A stretch of 64,000 bases of DNA from DSOI01 sp041394885 (GTDB lineage Bacteria; Acidobacteriota; Terriglobia; Bryobacterales; Bryobacteraceae): positions 1 through 64,000 of the forward strand of contig JAWKHI010000006.1 in the NCBI GenBank assembly GCA_041394885.1, read 5' to 3'. Each line of letters starts with the position of its first letter. Position 1 is the stretch's first letter. Shown here piece by piece: positions 30,101 to 37,696 of this stretch. Below the pieces are notes generated by a model that had not been told where the DNA came from, searched no databases, and saw only the letters and a program-made list of their open reading frames with translations. Made by a program: the position numbers and the translations under genes.

Positions 30101-30856
30101 CTCACGCGCGACACCAGCGCGCAACTGGCGCGAGAACCGGTGCAGTTTGTCGAGCACCTGATCCGGAACAATCTGCCGGTGCGCAATCTGATTCAGTCCG
30201 ATTTCGTGGTGGCCAACGAGGTGGTTGCCAACTACTACGGTCTGGGCGATAAGACCGAGAGCGGCTTCCAGTTCGTGGCGATCCCGCACGGAAGGCCAGA
30301 GTTGGGCGGCGTGCTGACGCAGGCGGCGATCATGGCCGGGCTGTCGGACGGCCGCGAATCGAACCCTGTGAAGCGCGGTGCGTGGCTGGCGCGCAAGATC
30401 ATCGCCGAACCACCGGCCGATCCGCCGCCGAACGTTCCGGCGCTGAAGGAAGACCCAACGCAGAAGCTGACGCTGCGGCAGCGCATCGAGCGTCATCGCA
30501 ATCAACCCGGGTGCCAGCAGTGCCACTCGATGATTGACCCGTGGGGAGTGCCGTTCGAGGAATTCGACGCGGGCGGGCGGCTGAAGAAGGAACCTGTGGA
30601 TGCGCAATCGCAGTTGCCGGACAAGACCAATGTCGGAGGCGTGAACGACTTGAAACGGTACCTGGCGGAGGACCGTTTGGATCAGGTTGCGTTCAGCGTC
30701 CTTCGCCACATGGCGACCTACGCCACCGGCCGCACCTTGAAATACAACGAAGTGAGCCAGCTGAAGCAAGATGGACTAAAGCTGAAAGCCAGCGGCTACC
30801 GAATGAAGGACATGATCGAGTTCGTGGTGAACAGCAAGATGTTCCTCGAAAAATAG
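27191..30856 (+). CDS. DUF1592/DUF1588/DUF1585-type secreted cytochrome-like protein with LamG insert
   Basis: 1221 residues. A hydrophobic N-terminal segment (about 12-32) is a signal or anchor. Domains in order: a cytochrome-c-like domain with CIRCH (about 60), a DUF1587-type segment (RRLTVAQYRNTLRELLLL, about 140-200), a carbohydrate-binding-like region, a LamG/concanavalin-type domain (about 430-620), DUF1595 (FATRAYRRPVTPAEQAA), DUF1592 (LASKLSYFLWNGPPD), DUF1588 (GRESNPVKRGAWLARKI with CQQCH) and DUF1585 at the C-terminus. These multidomain proteins are typical of Planctomycetes and Solibacter-like acidobacteria; a role in oxidation of complex carbohydrates has been proposed but not shown. 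ATG 27191 gives the signal peptide; the frame is open to 27047. Confidence 0.88.
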   Translation: MIFKKNWPRFQTLCAAGVLSLTAIVWTASFLTAQTAGDPETSLEASFEAQVKPFFQQNCIRCHNTDVAMSGVRLDQLDASLDDRHIRFWEAARKRIGEGSMPPKGMKQPTAEDREKMVSWITSALETARTRTSPKNGLVRRLTVAQYRNTLRELLLLEDDVSEALPPDAISRDGFVNNTDTLQLSPLQLESYFDIAGEALKRSIVDPSAKPRIQHFRMDLGAGVNPNPFPEELILGAGSALLENADILVTEPQLTKPFSFEPIRMRTKYRFIEGYKGNATVRGWREYDSIYHAVFADMRGKGGYPKGDAYGLVPEGLLLRPAIPNDGFFGVDGTYGPSANFKISLRELPDHGRFRVTVTAAKYNDGLLLYDGAPPKDGKTAGSVAWNDPGTSQTLTVPKAGLYQVDVHAAAEYVTPVPDSSRLSDGLAASWPMDGELAGAEAPTGGSAAQERFVESPFGKALSLVREAGGPAVITRTEAMNVGEGDFTVAAWIHPRLPRRGGIVSLGQAGGVQGWYLEVPGNKGVLQIQTTGADNQSNGGVVSPPGVIRGNAWQHVAAVVRRGKNETWLYVNGYPVARGTVGPANLDNPKMNLHLGNVPEGQAFRGEIDEVRLYRRALGEAEVQALVEPGRQFVRPPPEQKQEVTLTLGKRQFSGTLEQPAFLAVRLEAGPLRVRAEHKGFRKLERIVITPLGAAEEAGRRFLAFEKRSPRVGVHLGLRRDCGSSLAPVGEPQTVTGTSASQFVFEGAIRNFPSPDVEKDNVNYLAGIREIGVHSEYTDGRDMPRLLIRSVAFEGPFYETWPPASHRSIFVDFNRKDDQPAYATEIIRRFATRAYRRPVTPAEQAAAMAVYTKSREAGRSFPEGIQDALQVVLTSPQFLFLIEQSSTPAPEPLNGYELASKLSYFLWNGPPDRTTLRLAGAGTLSKQLNAEVERMIQDPRFSRFTREFASQWLSLEKFSVLEPDRKRYPQLTRDTSAQLAREPVQFVEHLIRNNLPVRNLIQSDFVVANEVVANYYGLGDKTESGFQFVAIPHGRPELGGVLTQAAIMAGLSDGRESNPVKRGAWLARKIIAEPPADPPPNVPALKEDPTQKLTLRQRIERHRNQPGCQQCHSMIDPWGVPFEEFDAGGRLKKEPVDAQSQLPDKTNVGGVNDLKRYLAEDRLDQVAFSVLRHMATYATGRTLKYNEVSQLKQDGLKLKASGYRMKDMIEFVVNSKMFLEK

Positions 30857-30886
30857 TAAGATGTTAGGCAGCAGTTGGAGACACCG

Positions 30887-32227
30887 ATGAGCACTTCCCT
30901 AAAGATCGATCGACGCGCTTTCCTGACAGGCTTGGGCGGAATTGGGTTGGCGTTGCCGGCTCTTGACGCCATGGGCGCCGAAGTCACCGGACAACTGCCG
31001 CGCCGGTTCTGCGCGCTCTACACCGCGAACGGAATGTCGCTGCCGGCGGCCGACAACGGGCTCGATGAGTGGAGTTGGTTCCCGCGAGCCGAGAAGAACG
31101 GCGAGTTCGTTTTCGGCAAGTCCACTGAGCCGTTCAGCCCCTTTCGCAAGCAGCTCAGTTTCATGGGCGGTCTCCACCACCCGAGCGGTCTGAAAGCAGA
31201 CCCGCATCTCTGCTCGGACATGTGGCTCACCGGGGCTCCGCTCCACAACCCGAAGCCGGGGACCTTCAACACGGCCGGCTTGGATCAGGTGGTGGCGCAT
31301 CACACCAAACAGCATTGCCGCCAGGCGTCGCTGGTGCTTTCCATCGATGCGGGCACGGGCTTTCTCTCGCGGACCGGCACGATTTCCTACAACCTGGAAG
31401 GAAGGCCGGTGCCGGCGGACAACAACCCTCGCCGGGTGTTCGACCGCTTGTTCCGGGCCGACCGCTCTTCGCTCGAAACGCAGCGGGCAAACCTCCAGCG
31501 ACGCATCAAGCTGGTGGACGCCGTTGTGGAGAGCGCGAAGTCGTTCGACCGTCAACTGGGCAAATCAGACCGGGAGCGCATGGATCAGTACCTCACTTCG
31601 TTGAACGAAGTAGAGTCGCGTCTGATCGCGTCCGAGCGCTGGATCGACATTCCGGTAAAAAAGCAGGACTACTCGCACTTGAATCTCGACGCGAGCCCAG
31701 AAGGCGAACCCGCCGAATACTATCGGAACATGTTCGACCTGATCGCGCTGGCCTTCGACGCCGACATAACGCGTTCGGTGGCGTTCATGTTGAATCGCGA
31801 AGACGGCATGGGTATCAGCGACACGTTCCCCCTGAAACTGGGCCTCTCCAAGACGCACCACAACCTCTCCCACGCCACCGACAAGGAAGGGCAGCTGCAG
31901 TTTGCCAAGTACGACCTGTTTCTGGCCAAACAGGTGTCTCAATTCCTGAATCGTCTGTGCAGCTATCAGGATCGGGCGGGAAGCGTCCTCGACAACACAA
32001 TCGTCCTGTTCGGAAGCGGCGCCAGCACCACGCACAATAACCACAACCTGCCCACCATGATCGCCGGCGGCGCCAACATGGGATTGAAGCACGGTGTGTA
32101 CTGGCGCGATGGCGAGACTCGGATGTCGAACGTCTATCTGAGCATTCTGCGATCACTCGGTATCGAGCAGGAAGCGTTCTCCGACAGCACGGGTACGCTC
32201 AGCGGATCGATCTTTAGCCGCGTCTAG
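30887..32227 (+). CDS. DUF1552 family Tat-exported protein
   Basis: 446 residues with a Tat signal at the N-terminus (IDRRAFLTGLGGIGLALPAL). The remainder is the DUF1552 domain, related to sulfatase/alkaline-phosphatase-like DUF1501 proteins, with conserved SFMGGLHH, HCRQASLVLS, RVFDRLF, THHNLSHA and TIVLFGSGASTTHNNHNLP. Its biochemical function is unknown. In acidobacteria and planctomycetes it regularly follows a DUF1592-type gene, as here (30 bp gap), so the two probably work as one exported system. GGAG 6-7 bases upstream supports ATG 30887 over TTG 30875. Confidence 0.88.
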   Translation: MSTSLKIDRRAFLTGLGGIGLALPALDAMGAEVTGQLPRRFCALYTANGMSLPAADNGLDEWSWFPRAEKNGEFVFGKSTEPFSPFRKQLSFMGGLHHPSGLKADPHLCSDMWLTGAPLHNPKPGTFNTAGLDQVVAHHTKQHCRQASLVLSIDAGTGFLSRTGTISYNLEGRPVPADNNPRRVFDRLFRADRSSLETQRANLQRRIKLVDAVVESAKSFDRQLGKSDRERMDQYLTSLNEVESRLIASERWIDIPVKKQDYSHLNLDASPEGEPAEYYRNMFDLIALAFDADITRSVAFMLNREDGMGISDTFPLKLGLSKTHHNLSHATDKEGQLQFAKYDLFLAKQVSQFLNRLCSYQDRAGSVLDNTIVLFGSGASTTHNNHNLPTMIAGGANMGLKHGVYWRDGETRMSNVYLSILRSLGIEQEAFSDSTGTLSGSIFSRV

Positions 32228-32247
32228 CCACGCCGCGGTGAGCCAGC

Positions 32248-33240
32248 CTACCCGCGCAGAACGACTCCGTCGCGAATGAAGCGCCAAGTGAGGCCTGTAC
32301 TGATCCAGGCGGCGAGCCCGATGATCAGCAGCGGCATGGTCAGCACGGCGAACACGACCAGCGAGAAAGCAGCGGCGTTTGCCCGGGAAACTCCATAGAG
32401 GGACAAGCCCAGTACCGTTGCGAATTGGTGAATCCCGGCGTTGGCAGGCGGGCCAGGGATCATCGTGCCGATGCGTACGATCACCATCACGACAAAGGCG
32501 GCCGCCATCCCGAGCGGCAGATGCGAGGCTCGCATTACCGACCAGAAGGCGAGGCCCTGGGCGACCAGGAAACACGCGGAGACGGCACAGGCACGCCAGT
32601 CCCGCAGGCCCGTTGCGAGTTTCAGCAGGAACGGGAGAAAAAAGGCACTGGACCGCATCCGGCAAAGGGCAAAAACCATAGCGATCAGTGCGAAGACCGC
32701 CGCAGCGAGGGTCCACACGGTTCTCGCGACGCTGGCTGGAACAGGCACGGCGACAATCGCGGCCAGAAGGGCGATTGTGAGCCAAAGGCCGTCGAACAAG
32801 CGCTCGGTCAGCATCGCCGGAGCGACGGCCCAAACGCCGACACGCAAGTCCCTGGCCGCCAGCCACGCGCGCGCGACCTCTCCCGGACGCAGCGGCACCA
32901 CCTCGTTGACGAAGAGGCCGGCATAGATCGCACGCGTCGTGCGCCAGAGCATCCCCGGCCAGCCGCCCGGGCGGAGGCTCGAAAGCAGAAGCGACCACCG
33001 GAATCCCTGAGCCACATAACTGGCCACGTCAAACGCGACCGCCGCGGCAAGCCAACGAGGCTCGAGGTGGCGGAGGCCGGACCAGAACGATGGCCAGTCC
33101 AGTCCGCTTAGCGCATATCGGAGCCCCAAACCGGCCGCAACGAGAGAAACCAGCGCAATCCCGGCACGGGGGACCAGGCCGGCATGGGGGCTGAGACGCG
33201 TGGGCGGCTGTTCCGAAACGGCGGATGGGCCCAGTGTCAT
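32248..33240 (-). CDS. Lysylphosphatidylglycerol synthase TM-region (flippase-like) protein, UPF0104
   Basis: 330 residues with about 8 hydrophobic segments and the UPF0104/LPG_synthase_TM pattern (FRWSLLLSSLRPGG, VNEVVPLRPGEVARAWL, GTMIPGPPANAGIHQFA). In MprF this domain flips aminoacyl-phosphatidylglycerol to the outer leaflet; free-standing members occur widely. The ATG at 33240 overlaps the upstream VirJ/AcvB-like gene by ATGA, making a three-gene operon with a separate LPG synthase. It is therefore a good candidate for the flippase half of a split MprF. Confidence 0.88.
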   Translation of the reverse strand: MTLGPSAVSEQPPTRLSPHAGLVPRAGIALVSLVAAGLGLRYALSGLDWPSFWSGLRHLEPRWLAAAVAFDVASYVAQGFRWSLLLSSLRPGGWPGMLWRTTRAIYAGLFVNEVVPLRPGEVARAWLAARDLRVGVWAVAPAMLTERLFDGLWLTIALLAAIVAVPVPASVARTVWTLAAAVFALIAMVFALCRMRSSAFFLPFLLKLATGLRDWRACAVSACFLVAQGLAFWSVMRASHLPLGMAAAFVVMVIVRIGTMIPGPPANAGIHQFATVLGLSLYGVSRANAAAFSLVVFAVLTMPLLIIGLAAWISTGLTWRFIRDGVVLRG

Positions 33241-33992
33241 TTGCCGGTAATCCATCGGAGCCCTTCTTGGATCGACCGAAACATCTCATCGCGATGCCCG
33301 TCGTATCGATGATTCGCGCCATCGATGACGCACAATCGCTTCGGCATCGCGGAGGCCTCGAACATGCCCCGAGCCGCCGCCGTGCTGGTGTATTCGTCAT
33401 TCGTGCCGTGGATCATCCAGAGCTGCAGCGGCGCCACCGACGCCAGCAGGGGCCTCACAGGAAATGAGGGCTGATCGGGCTGCCGGTGCGCGAGTGTGGC
33501 CAACGTGGCTTTCCAGTCCCAGCCGAGAACCGCGGATTCCGGCAAGCCGATGGTGATCACACCGAAGATGGGTCCGCCAAGGCCGGCGCTCGAGGCCGCG
33601 GCCACGGCCATCCCCGCGCCTTGAGACCAGCCCACAAGAATCACCGGCCTTTTCGAGATTTGGCGGACGCCGGCCGCGACGTTCCTTATGTCGGCAGTCA
33701 TCTGTTCCCGAGTCAGCGCCGTTTCATTTTGGGAGAACATCTCGAGATAGGTCTTCGTTTCGAACCCAAACACCTCGTAGCCCCAGTCCGCAATTCCACG
33801 GGCGGTGAGGACGGCGGCCCCACGCCATCCACCGTCGCCTGGCAGAAGAAGCACCCCGGCCGGCATAGGATTGCCCCGCGGCGCAATGCGCACCAACCGC
33901 TGCGGCTTGTCCCGTATCACCAGCGAGACCGAACCATCGGGCGCTGCCGGCAACAGGGGCGCGATCACCAGCATCAGAGCCGCCCACCTCAC
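33237..33992 (-). CDS. VirJ/AcvB-like periplasmic serine hydrolase
   Basis: 251 residues with a signal peptide (MRWAALMLVIAPLLPAAP). The alpha/beta-hydrolase core shows LLLPGDGGWRGAA, the nucleophile motif GWSQGAGMAVAAAS and a C-terminal DGANHRYDG with the catalytic His. This matches the VirJ/AcvB family; AcvB/AtvA of rhizobia hydrolyses lysyl-phosphatidylglycerol and is encoded next to the LPG synthase gene lpiA. The start is GTG at 33992: it overlaps the synthase stop (GTGA) and has AAGGAGG five bases upstream. Its length agrees with VirJ (single domain) rather than two-domain AcvB. Likely role: removal of the aminoacyl group from modified phospholipid in the periplasm. Confidence 0.85.
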   Translation of the reverse strand: MRWAALMLVIAPLLPAAPDGSVSLVIRDKPQRLVRIAPRGNPMPAGVLLLPGDGGWRGAAVLTARGIADWGYEVFGFETKTYLEMFSQNETALTREQMTADIRNVAAGVRQISKRPVILVGWSQGAGMAVAAASSAGLGGPIFGVITIGLPESAVLGWDWKATLATLAHRQPDQPSFPVRPLLASVAPLQLWMIHGTNDEYTSTAAARGMFEASAMPKRLCVIDGANHRYDGHRDEMFRSIQEGLRWITGK

Positions 33993-35716
33993 GCAGCCTC
34001 CTTCCAATCGCCAGCCATCTCCGTGATGCGCCGCAGCGCCAAACCGAAGCGAGGCAGGTCCAGGGGGGATTGATAGACCGCGTAGCGCGGGGACCACACG
34101 TCGGCGTACTTGGCCTTGAAGCGGCGAAGGCTGTCGGCCCGAAACAGAAACGGCATTTTCCGGATGACCCAATGGACGATCCGCTCGTCGGCGCCGATAG
34201 GATTGGGGTCGTCTTGCACTGAGAGCGGAGCCATTCCCAGACTGAAGGTTTCGAAGCCACGGGCGGCGAGATCGAGAAACACCTTGGCGAAGAGGAAGTC
34301 CATCAGGCCGTTAACGCCGCTGCGCCGCCGCCGCATGAGGTCCACCGTCGCCAACCGGGCATCGTAGGATGGCACGAGGTTCAGGAAGGCTACGGCTAAC
34401 CCGGCGGGGTCAAAGACGACGTAAACCGGAGTGGATCGCACGTAGTCAACTTCGAACCGGCCGAGGGTGAATCGGCGCTCGCGATGACCGGGAATCTCGA
34501 GCCAACCATCGGAAATGCTGCGCAGTTGGGCAAGAAGCAGATCCGTCAAAGGAGGGTCGATCCGCTCCACCCGATATCCCAACCGATCGAGCCGATTGAC
34601 CGTGTTGCGGAATTCCTTTCTGGCACTTCCGGAGAGGGAAAACTTCGTCAGGTCCACGATTGCGTCGCCGCCCACCTTGAATCGGCGAAAACCGAGCGCC
34701 TCGTATATTCGAAGGGATTCGGGTCCAACCTGATGGAAACCAACGCGCCACCCGCGTCGACGGCAGTAGGCGACGAACTCCTCAATCGTCAGCTTCCGGT
34801 CATCGTCGGGTCCCACGGGATCTCCGAGTACGATCGCATAACTCCCCGACACGCGATAGCCGAGAAAGGATCTGCGGGTGGACGAGAAGAAGCAGGTCTT
34901 ATCCGGCCAGTGCTTGAAGTAGTCCTGACCGGAACGGCCATACTGGGTGGCGATGCTTTCCGCGCGTGACGACTCGGACCGGTTGAAGTGGAACCGATAT
35001 GCCACAGGGCGGAACAAGACCATGGCGCTGTAGAAGAAGGCAGCGGCTGCGATCCAGAACAGGGAATCGAGGAACCACGCGGCGTAGGCGGTGTGCGGAG
35101 CCAATCCAGGATCGCCCCAGAACAGCATCAGGCGAAGTGTTTGAACCGACGCGTCCCACCAGTTGAAGTTGTAGTGGAAATCGTTGGGCTCGAGAAACCA
35201 GAAACCGACGGCGCCATAGGCACCCGCGACGAGAAAGGCGAGGAAGGCTCGCGCGGCCGCTGTGCCGAGCCTGGGCCGGTCCGAACCTAGCCTGAAATGG
35301 CGGCGGGCGAACCACAACAGTGCCGCGATCGCCGCTGAGCAGACGGCTTCTCCGAGATCCCAGCCCCTGGTGAGATGGAAGAGCACAGAGGCCGACGCGA
35401 GCGAGAGCGACAACTGCCACGCCCGGCGTTTGCCGGTCCACAGATGAAGGGCCGCCAGGACCAGGGCGAAACCGGCCAGGAGGGTGAGCGTACGTGATAC
35501 GCCGGCAAAGTCCAAGGGGAATAGGCGGCGCAGCCATTCCGGTTCATGAACCGGGACAACACCGCCCATCAGTGACACAAGATTGAGTGCGCCGCTTCCC
35601 GCCACCAGCACGGCGACGGCTCTGGCGGCGAGCCTGGTCCAGCCCGTGCGGTCCCGATGAGACGGCCTGTTCGCGGCAGTCTCACCTTCCGGCGGCAGGT
35701 AAAGGTAGGGGCGCAT
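33989..35716 (-). CDS. Phosphatidylglycerol lysyltransferase-like protein (LPG synthase domain, DUF2156)
   Basis: 575 residues. The first half has about six to seven membrane helices. The second half (about 255-570) is the LPG_synthase_C/DUF2156 tandem-GNAT fold seen in MprF and LpiA, with CFFSSTRRSFLGYRVSG, VLGDPVGP, SGVNGLMDFLFAKVF and GMAPLSV. It would transfer an aminoacyl group from aminoacyl-tRNA to phosphatidylglycerol, lowering surface negative charge. The large N-terminal flippase domain of MprF is not present; that function probably sits in the third gene of the operon. ATG 35716 was chosen because it is the first Met giving a normal N-terminus, 13 bp after the small secreted protein gene. 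Amino-acid specificity is unknown. Confidence 0.87.
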   Translation of the reverse strand: MRPYLYLPPEGETAANRPSHRDRTGWTRLAARAVAVLVAGSGALNLVSLMGGVVPVHEPEWLRRLFPLDFAGVSRTLTLLAGFALVLAALHLWTGKRRAWQLSLSLASASVLFHLTRGWDLGEAVCSAAIAALLWFARRHFRLGSDRPRLGTAAARAFLAFLVAGAYGAVGFWFLEPNDFHYNFNWWDASVQTLRLMLFWGDPGLAPHTAYAAWFLDSLFWIAAAAFFYSAMVLFRPVAYRFHFNRSESSRAESIATQYGRSGQDYFKHWPDKTCFFSSTRRSFLGYRVSGSYAIVLGDPVGPDDDRKLTIEEFVAYCRRRGWRVGFHQVGPESLRIYEALGFRRFKVGGDAIVDLTKFSLSGSARKEFRNTVNRLDRLGYRVERIDPPLTDLLLAQLRSISDGWLEIPGHRERRFTLGRFEVDYVRSTPVYVVFDPAGLAVAFLNLVPSYDARLATVDLMRRRRSGVNGLMDFLFAKVFLDLAARGFETFSLGMAPLSVQDDPNPIGADERIVHWVIRKMPFLFRADSLRRFKAKYADVWSPRYAVYQSPLDLPRFGLALRRITEMAGDWKEAA

Positions 35717-35729
35717 GACGGCCAGCCCG

Positions 35730-35912
35730 CTACTGTTTCTGCGGTTCGGCGGTTCCGGTCTTGGCCGAGCCAGACTGAGCGTGCTTTTTACCGCGATGAT
35801 GCTTTGCGGCCTGTTGGGTCTCCGGATGCTTGGCCGATGTGGGAGTTTTGGGGGCCGCCGAGGCCAGCGATCCCAGGGCCAATACGATGGCTGCAATCAA
35901 TAGTCTGCTCAT
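35730..35912 (-). CDS. Small secreted Lys/His/Gln-rich protein, copy A (Asr-like composition)
   Basis: 60 residues: a signal peptide (MSRLLIAAIVLALGSLASA, cleavage before APK) followed by about 40 residues rich in Lys, His, Gln, Ala and Thr (AAKHHRGKKHAQSG, ending EPQKQ). No Cys. AAGGAG lies 7-8 bases upstream of the ATG. A paralogue is at 38386-38589: the two share LALGSL, SAAPK, AK.HR.KKH.Q and the C-terminal QKQ. The composition recalls the acid-shock protein Asr of enterobacteria, but no homology can be claimed from this. It sits 13 bp upstream of the LPG synthase gene and is probably co-transcribed with it. The function is not known. Confidence 0.7.
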   Translation of the reverse strand: MSRLLIAAIVLALGSLASAAPKTPTSAKHPETQQAAKHHRGKKHAQSGSAKTGTAEPQKQ

Positions 35913-35955
35913 ATGGTTTCTCCTTACCGCGGAGGACCGCTGTGCATTGGTTTCG

Positions 35956-36020
35956 GTCCTCGCAGTTCCAGATTCAGGCATTGGCGTTTCCAGGCCCATC
36001 GCCCCGTGAGGGGAGGAAAG
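35956..36020 (-). promoter_or_regulatory. Conserved leader element, copy A
   Basis: Two blocks separated by exactly 23 bp are shared with the element at 38634-38700: a 15 bp block around CGCAGTTCCA (35956-35970) and a block starting GCCCATCGCC (35994-36020) that contains CCCCGTGAGGGG, a 4-bp stem closing a GNRA-type loop on the plus strand. It lies 44 bp upstream of the copy-A start codon; copy B is 45 bp upstream of its gene. It could be a promoter/operator, an untranslated leader RNA or a duplicated remnant. Confidence 0.55.
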
Positions 36021-36071
36021 AGGATCCTCAGAGGTGAATGTCGTGTCAGTCCAGGCGTTATGCGAGGAGCA

Positions 36072-36532
36072 TCACGGCAAATTGTGCGCCGGAGCCGCGA
36101 GCGGCAGCACCAGCAGGTGGCGATCGTGGGCCAAGGCAAAACCGGATCGCCTGTACACGGCCTGAACAGACCGTTGTCCGGCGCAACCTCCACGGTCAGC
36201 GCCCGGATACCGGTCTGTTCGCAATAGCGCTTGACCTCCGACATGGCCGAGCTCGCCAGCCCAAGATTGCGCCACGCCGGGCGGACAAACAAATCATCCA
36301 GGCATCCGACGATTCCGCCGAATTCCATCGCATACCGCATCGTGAGCACGACATGTCCTACATCGTGTTGTTCGGATTGAATGATCCAGACGCACCCCAG
36401 CCGGCTATCTGCGAGAAGCTCAGAAAAGGCGGCGACGGCGCGAGGCCGATCGAGTGCATAGCCGGATTCGGAATAGAAATCCGTCATCAGATCCACCAAT
36501 AGCGGGATGTCGCCTGAGCGGGCTCGCCTCAT
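36072..36532 (-). pseudogene. GNAT family N-acetyltransferase with one frameshift
   Basis: The first 119 codons encode a GNAT fold start (MRRARSGDIPLLVDLMTDFY) and the acetyl-CoA region (CLDDLFVRPAWRNLGLASSA, GIRALTVEVAPDN). One missing base near 36171-36175 then moves the continuation to another frame, where SVQAVYRRSGFALAHDRHLL and a stop follow, the usual GNAT C-terminus. The repaired gene has 154 codons including stop (461 bp + 1). Without repair, translation runs on into unrelated sequence to 35924. A sequencing error is likely; acceptor substrate unknown. Confidence 0.65.
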
Positions 36533-36652
36533 GTTCCATTATCGGCGTTTCGTGCGGCAGCCCCCCTCTCAACGGGATCGTTTTACTGGCCCCACGACGG
36601 GGCTGTAAATCGGGAGCCCGACCTGCGATCCTTAGTGTGAGAATTCCGTGCC

Positions 36653-37696
36653 ATGACTAACGGTCAAGGGTCTGTCTCCAATTCGCCGCTCAAACTTGTG
36701 GTGAATCCGCCGATGTCGCGGGAGCGCGTGCTGTGGGTGGCGATCGCCGGCTTCGTCCTGGTAGTCGGGCTGGTGTTACTCGCTGCGTGGTTGGGCTATC
36801 GCGGATCAGACCGGATTCAGGACGCCGCGCACACCCTACTGCAGGAACACCTGATCCAGACCGAACGCGGCGCGCAAGTAGAGGCGTTGATCGTAGGGCA
36901 GACACAGAAGCTACTCGACGAGCTTACCTGGGTGCTGGCTCTGTGCTTTCTTCTGGCCGCCAGCACAGCCGGTCTGGCAATCTGGATCATGCAGCGAGCG
37001 TTCGCCAAGCTGGAGTGGCAGGCAAACGAACTTGCGCACGTGTCCTGGCACATGATCGATGGGCACGAAAAAATGGCGCGGCGATTCTCCCACGAAATGC
37101 ACGACGAGTTAGGCCAATCCCTGAGCGGGCTACGGCGGATGCTCGGAGGAGTCGCCGCCACGGGGTTCGACGCGATCCGCCCTGAGTGTATCGCCGTGGT
37201 GGACGAAGTTCTGCAGAATGTCCGTAAGCTCTCACAAGTGCTGAGGCCGGTGATACTGGACGATTTCGGTCTGGACTCGGCGCTGCGGTGGCTTTGCGAG
37301 CGATTCACGCGCCGCACCGGTGTGATGGTCGAATACACATCCAACTTCAGCGGGCGTCTATCGGAAGCCGAAGAGACCCACCTGTTTCGCATCGCGCAGG
37401 AGGCTCTCACAAATATCGCTCGGCACGCCGAGGCCACCCATGCAACGGTCGCTCTGGACGTAAGCGGCCGAACCGTCCGGCTCGATATTACCGACAACGG
37501 CAGAGGCCTCGCCCCGGACGCCGGAGAAAAGGGCCCAAGCCTCGGAATGGTGGGAATGCGGGCGCGCGCCCGTCAACTCAACGGGGAATTGGTGGTGGAG
37601 AATCGGAAGGAGGGCGGGCTTCGGCTTCGTGTGGAAGTCCCGCTCCGTGAAGCGGAGTCTCATGCAGACAAAGAAAATCCGAGTTTTGTTGGCTGA
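36653..37696 (+). CDS. Membrane sensor histidine kinase (NarX/LiaS type)
   Basis: 347 residues. Two membrane helices (about 26-48 and 92-113) enclose a short periplasmic loop of about 44 residues, too small for a large ligand-binding domain. The HisKA_3 box is RRFSHEMHDELGQSLSGLRR with the phospho-acceptor His at about 150. The HATPase domain has FRIAQEALTNIARHAEATHA, DNGRG and GMVGMRARA. It phosphorylates the response regulator encoded next, whose gene overlaps by 35 bp. The short sensor loop fits detection of envelope or membrane stress, which is inference. Confidence 0.92.
   Translation: MTNGQGSVSNSPLKLVVNPPMSRERVLWVAIAGFVLVVGLVLLAAWLGYRGSDRIQDAAHTLLQEHLIQTERGAQVEALIVGQTQKLLDELTWVLALCFLLAASTAGLAIWIMQRAFAKLEWQANELAHVSWHMIDGHEKMARRFSHEMHDELGQSLSGLRRMLGGVAATGFDAIRPECIAVVDEVLQNVRKLSQVLRPVILDDFGLDSALRWLCERFTRRTGVMVEYTSNFSGRLSEAEETHLFRIAQEALTNIARHAEATHATVALDVSGRTVRLDITDNGRGLAPDAGEKGPSLGMVGMRARARQLNGELVVENRKEGGLRLRVEVPLREAESHADKENPSFVG

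Noticed and set aside
35956..36020. Known riboswitch (fluoride or cyclic di-GMP class) in the leader elements
   Set aside because: GGCGATGG on the minus strand recalls the fluoride class, and AAACCAATGCAC the c-di-GMP class, but the remaining conserved parts and pairing do not fit either.
35924..36071. C-terminal extension of the GNAT protein beyond its frameshift
   Set aside because: The extension continues through the conserved leader element and shows no GNAT features; the proper C-terminus lies in another frame.
36589..36603. Small hairpin GCCCC-ACGAC-GGGGC upstream of the histidine kinase
   Set aside because: Five-base stem without a T tract on either strand; not a convincing terminator and no other role seen.
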